A DNA stretch of 64,000 nt from Xiphias gladius (Eukaryota; Chordata; Actinopteri; Istiophoriformes; Xiphiidae): contig NC_053417.1 in NCBI RefSeq assembly GCF_016859285.1, positions 23,935,206 through 23,999,205 on the forward strand. Direction: 5' to 3'. Both the position numbers and the translations under genes were made by a program. The notes below the pieces were generated by a model. It did not search any database, had not been told where the DNA came from, and saw only the letters and a program-made list of their open reading frames with translations. Shown here piece by piece: positions 48,226 to 64,000 of this stretch; position 1 is the first letter of the stretch, and each line of letters starts with the position of its first letter.

Positions 48226-50530
48226 CCCCGACTGTGGTGTGTTGTTTAAACGCAATCCTATGAGATCACGTAAAACTAGAGGAAAATGGAAAAACCACTA
48301 TCGATGAGAAGCTTGGGTTTCTCGGACGTGGATGAAACCAAGTTACGAAGGTTTGTAACTCCAGGTTTCTTTAAGGAATGTCAACCAGAGTAGGTATTTC
48401 TGGCGCAGCTTCACCTACACGTCCAAGATGCATGGAAATGGGAAAAAGTCTGAAGAGGTTAAAACTCCACCAACACTTATATACAAGTATAAAGACCAAC
48501 TTTGTTCTGAGAGCGATGCGTTTCAGCTTGTGGCCTTCATCAGAATCACCATACCACACAATAAAGTTGTTCTTTGTATAACAAGTTATCAGACTTGCAA
48601 ATGTTTCGTCCCGGGCCACAGAAGACATTTTATGGACTTCATCTTGGCGTTGATAAACTATACAGCTGTGCAGCTCTTACGTAAGAGACTCTGACTCTAT
48701 AACTGTGTTGTCCATTAACAAGCTGTTGGGTGGAAATTATGAGCAGCGGCTCCAGGAAAGAAACTATTAAAGCCACAAAGAGACAATATAACCTTTGAAG
48801 CATCAGCTCACTGCTGCTACTGGGAAACCAAACGCAGAATCTTTATCTCAGATACAGATCACGAAGAGCATACATCACTTTGAGTTTATTTGAGTGTGCA
48901 GGTACTGTGGTTGTTGAGGTCGGAGGGTTTTGCAGCAAAGCGGATTCAACCAAGTCATCATGCCCTTGTTGGCCACGTATGCTGAACTTGCAGTCATTTC
49001 AGAAGTAAAGTACGGCTTCCATCTGTAACTCGGTGACCCTGAACCCCTCTCTGTCTCACACCTGTCATCTCCTGAGACAGGTGTCCAGTCTAGTGGGGCG
49101 CTTGCTTTCTTACCTGTTCTCTTGGTCTCAGTTAGAGACACAGTCAGACGAATATGGAGACAATCGCATGCGTATAATGCTGCCTTTTTTTAAACCTTGC
49201 AGTCAGTTGTATTCACTTATCTTTATGGTTGGATTTCCGGCACATTTGTCACCCACATCCTGCGACTTGACAGTCCACGCAAGCTCCTATCCCTGTATCA
49301 GGCATAACAGACACATCTCCAAAACTGGCCAGCCACACTTTATAGATCTGAAACTATCCCTTTTTTGAACAATATTTCTGCTTCAAACGGGCTCATTACT
49401 TGCGTGAGAATAAAATTGGAGAAGAAAAAAAAAAAAAAAGTGTTGAGCGCAAACATCCGACCGCTTCCTTATTTTTAAACCCACATCTGCAATGATCCAT
49501 TCATTTGACCAGAGGCACTAACGGCCCATCGGAAGCTGTGACACACGCCATGCTTGAGAAATAGCATACTCGTCTGAGCCGTTTCGCCACAGAGGCTAAA
49601 CTGTGTCCTACAGGCCCCTCTGCTTCCCCTTTTCAAAGCTCATACCTCATCTCTGACAGGCGGCAACAGGACTGGACCAACAGGCACTTCTTTTACCGCA
49701 GCTGTCCTAATGCTGCAAATCCATTTAATTATCTTTAATGACTTCAGATGAGTCTTCTGCTCACAATATTCTCAATCTGGAGAGTAGGAGCGCTATATAA
49801 ATGAAGTCCATTTTACCATTTGCTTTTTCCTTTTGCTGGAGGAGTCTGTCATTTTCTTTTTAGAGACCAGCACAGCATGTGATGTTGTTCATTATGTCCC
49901 TTTTAGAGCATGCAACCTTCTTCAACTTGTGGAAAAACAGCTAGAGAAGCAGAAGCTGACCTCAGTTCTTCCTCAAACCGACTGCCGCACAGACAGAACA
50001 AATTCACCACTTAGTCTTTGAATCAACAGTGGTGTTTTTAGCAGCAGGACGAGATTCAAACGTTTGCAAAAGTATTATTGACTAGCCAAGCCCCTATCCT
50101 AACCTCCCACTGGGTTAATTGCTGAGCACCGACTGCACCCTCCTTGTTTGGGCCCTCTGTCTGCTAAATGGCCCTTTCACACATTGTTTTCGGTGTACCG
50201 TCATCTTGACTAATTATCCCCTCGTTATGCATTCAGCCCCATTCGATCTGCACCCATGCTTCAAGCATCGGCAAGCTTGCATAACAATCCCTCATCCTCC
50301 TCCTGCTTCTCCCTCTCACAACTCTCAGAGGGGAGCACGGAGAAGAGGGCCCGGCTCGAACACATGGCCGCATACCACTGCTCACCATCATCAACACTCT
50401 TGACGCATCTGTGAATGAGCGGCAGAGGACAAAAGGGATCACTGCTGCAGAGCCAACAGAGAGAGTGACCACCATGACCTCATGGGTCAGCTGGGAGCCA
50501 GGAATGAAAAGACTCCAAGCAACCCCCGCC

Positions 50531-50567
<37 letters not shown>

Positions 50568-51145
50568 CTTGGACCCTTGGACAACTGAAGCCGCCATGGG
50601 AATATGGAAGCGTGGAAGAGGGGGAATCAGCAGTTGTCTGCAGGAGCTGAAAGAAAGCGGTTGTGTTTGGAATTTTGGGTCATGCCTTTCTCCGCACATT
50701 CCTCACTATTCGCCCAATAATAAACTGCGTCAGAGCCGATACAACGGCCTCCATTCTGGATACCTCGCACCACAAAAAGCCTCAAACCATCCCAAACCAC
50801 ACACTAACCTCTGAAACTTGGGTGATAACATTCTGAAATGGAGGAAAAGTTGAAAGATTACTAAATTTAACAGTACCACATGGAAAAAGGTCACATCTCC
50901 GCTGGGAAAATTACAAACAGATTGTGTGTACACTCGAGTTTGGGAGATACGATTCCCACAGACAGTTGTGGCTTGAGGAACAAAACAGCTTTTCTTGCAA
51001 GTTCTGCACAAAATAACGCTCCGTATTTTATTTTAAGGAGCTGTGACGTAGGCAGAAAACATAAAACAGAATCAATCCGAATGATCTAAAGCCGATATCA
51101 AATTTTAAAAATGTTGCGTTGCACAAACCCATTCGTAACAAGGCA
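48226..51145. other. Intergenic DNA just downstream of tamalin
   Basis: No gene supported. A (CA)n microsatellite lies at 50534-50565, and a poly(A) run near 49424-49439. Frames of about 110 codons (49033-49368, 50482-50814) lack motifs and overlap low-complexity sequence. Confidence 0.55.
50534..50565. repeat. (CA)n microsatellite
   Basis: About 16 uninterrupted CA units. Confidence 0.95.
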
Positions 51146-51485
51146 TTTATTCAGCTGTCAAAATAAAATTCTTGCATGCAGTAAAGACTGAAAAATGCTT
51201 CATTCTGTACATAAACCAAACATGTTAAAATAAATAAATAACTTAAAAGAACAAAACAAATAAAAACAAAAGTTATGTACAGCTGCAAAACACTGAAAGC
51301 TACTGAATGTAGCCAAATGTTCATTGGTCTACCAATTCAAACAAGGAGAGGTGCAACTGTAGAGCCTTTACACTTTGGTCTCAATTTCTTCACTCTTTAG
51401 GACTGCTTGCTCTGTTTTCTTTGGCAGTTTAGTTTCACAGTCACTGGTGCTTTAAGTCTTTAAAGTGAGCAGCTCCGTTTGCTGC
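51146..51485 (-). other. tamalin: tamalin 3' untranslated region (inferred)
   Basis: From the TGA at 51486-51488 to the minus-strand AATAAA at 51146-51151, about 340 nt. Confidence 0.5.
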
Positions 51486-63196
<11,711 letters not shown>

Positions 63197-63480
63197 GTTG
63201 GGTTCACATGCGGCGCCGACGGAGTTTGTTGAAAGTAAAAGTTTAAATAACAACAATATCGGGATGAAACGAACCGTGCCGTTGTCGTCCGGCGGAGGGC
63301 GAGACCGGCCGGGGGAGATGCTGACCGAGCTGTGAGCCTCAACGTGGAGCCACCTACAATTTCACCTCGGTGTTTCTTGTGAATAGACCGGGGGCGGGGA
63401 CTTCGGCGAGACGGACACGGACGGGGACCAATGGCGGCGCGGGCGCGCGTCCCTTCTCTGCTGCCTTCAGGTACACCTCG
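63197..63480 (-). promoter_or_regulatory. tamalin: tamalin 5' leader and CpG-rich promoter
   Basis: CpG-dense directly upstream of the ATG at 63196, with a GC box (GGGGGCGGGG) near 63391 and CCAAT at 63424-63428 on the + strand. No TATA box was seen. The start site is not determined. Confidence 0.5.
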
Positions 63481-64000
63481 GACATTCATTACGGGCCGTA
63501 AACACGGCGAAAACAAACAAACAAACAAACAAAAATAGTGTTGTTTTTTCTTTTTTCTTTTTTTTTTGGAAATTAGCAGTTGAATCAAGAGTGAAGTAAG
63601 GGAGGATCATTAAAAACAAAATAGCACAACTTTTATCCATGTACTGAATTCATCAGTAAATATAAACATATTTATTTGGTCTGACTTGTCTTTACTTTGG
63701 CCTATTGTCATATACATGTATCAGAATACATGGTTCTGCTTTTATCTGTTAAATCCAATAACAGTATAAGTGATGACTGTAGAAACCTCCATTGTCTGCG
63801 AGGAAAATATCATATTCACATACCGAGAACAGCTAATGATGTGTTAGTTAATTTTAGACTTGTGTCAGCTGATGTGGAAAAATGTTATGCATCCCGTTGG
63901 CAATCTCCAAAATCGAAAAGCCCCAAAAATCTGCTACCGTTCTGGAAAACACTCTGAACTGCATTTGATTGAATCTGTTCTGTCAGATTTTATGTAGTTT
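63481..64000. other. Sequence upstream of tamalin to window end
   Basis: An (AAAC)n repeat lies at 63511-63534 and a T-rich run at 63542-63568. No gene is supported; the 86-codon + frame at 63697-63957 has no motif I recognise. Confidence 0.5.

Noticed and set aside
49033-49368. 111-codon + strand ORF downstream of tamalin
   Set aside because: No domain, no splice context, and overlapping frames of similar length on the other strand.

Overview
This is vertebrate nuclear DNA and almost certainly from a ray-finned fish. It has intron-rich genes with GT-AG splice sites and long A/T-rich introns. It also carries several repeat families I recognise as typical of teleosts: the AAGTAC-rich 'CAGTGGTGGAAA' repeat, the ATTAATCGATTAA repeat, the fold-back element ending in TTAAAGGAATAGTT, and a Tc1/mariner relic. 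I see no bacterial or viral genes, CRISPR arrays, rRNA or tRNA genes.

Five protein-coding genes can be assembled exon by exon. In order they are cd63 (+, 2732-5043, first coding exon not found, so 5'-partial), letmd1 (-, 6731-15657, complete, 9 coding exons, 362 aa), gtsf1 (+, 17878-20010, complete, 6 exons, 171 aa), nr4a1 (-, 26388-29126, complete, 6 coding exons, 573 aa, plus a non-coding first exon and TATA promoter near 30.06-30.2 kb) and tamalin/grasp (-, 51486-63196, complete, 8 exons, 377 aa). For the four complete genes the exon lengths sum to a multiple of three and every splice phase matches.

Layout: cd63 and letmd1 are tail to tail, with probable poly(A) signals about 20 bp apart. 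letmd1 and gtsf1 are head to head, about 2.2 kb between start codons, and the interval holds CpG-rich promoter sequence and a 20-bp minisatellite. gtsf1 and nr4a1 are tail to tail across about 6 kb of repeat-rich DNA. nr4a1 and tamalin are in tandem on the minus strand, separated by about 21 kb in which I find no convincing gene, only repeats and unassigned sequence.

The genes do not form one pathway: an endolysosomal tetraspanin, a mitochondrial inner-membrane protein, a piRNA-pathway cofactor, an immediate-early orphan nuclear receptor and a synaptic/trafficking PDZ scaffold. What links them is conserved synteny with human chromosome 12q13, where all five orthologues lie. No undescribed biological system is evident. 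The most interesting signals are regulatory or structural: two abutting perfect palindromes in a letmd1 intron, an adjacent E-box and E2F pair upstream of gtsf1, a compact nr4a1 promoter with a short upstream ORF and a nearby (CG)n(CA)n tract, and nested fold-back repeats.
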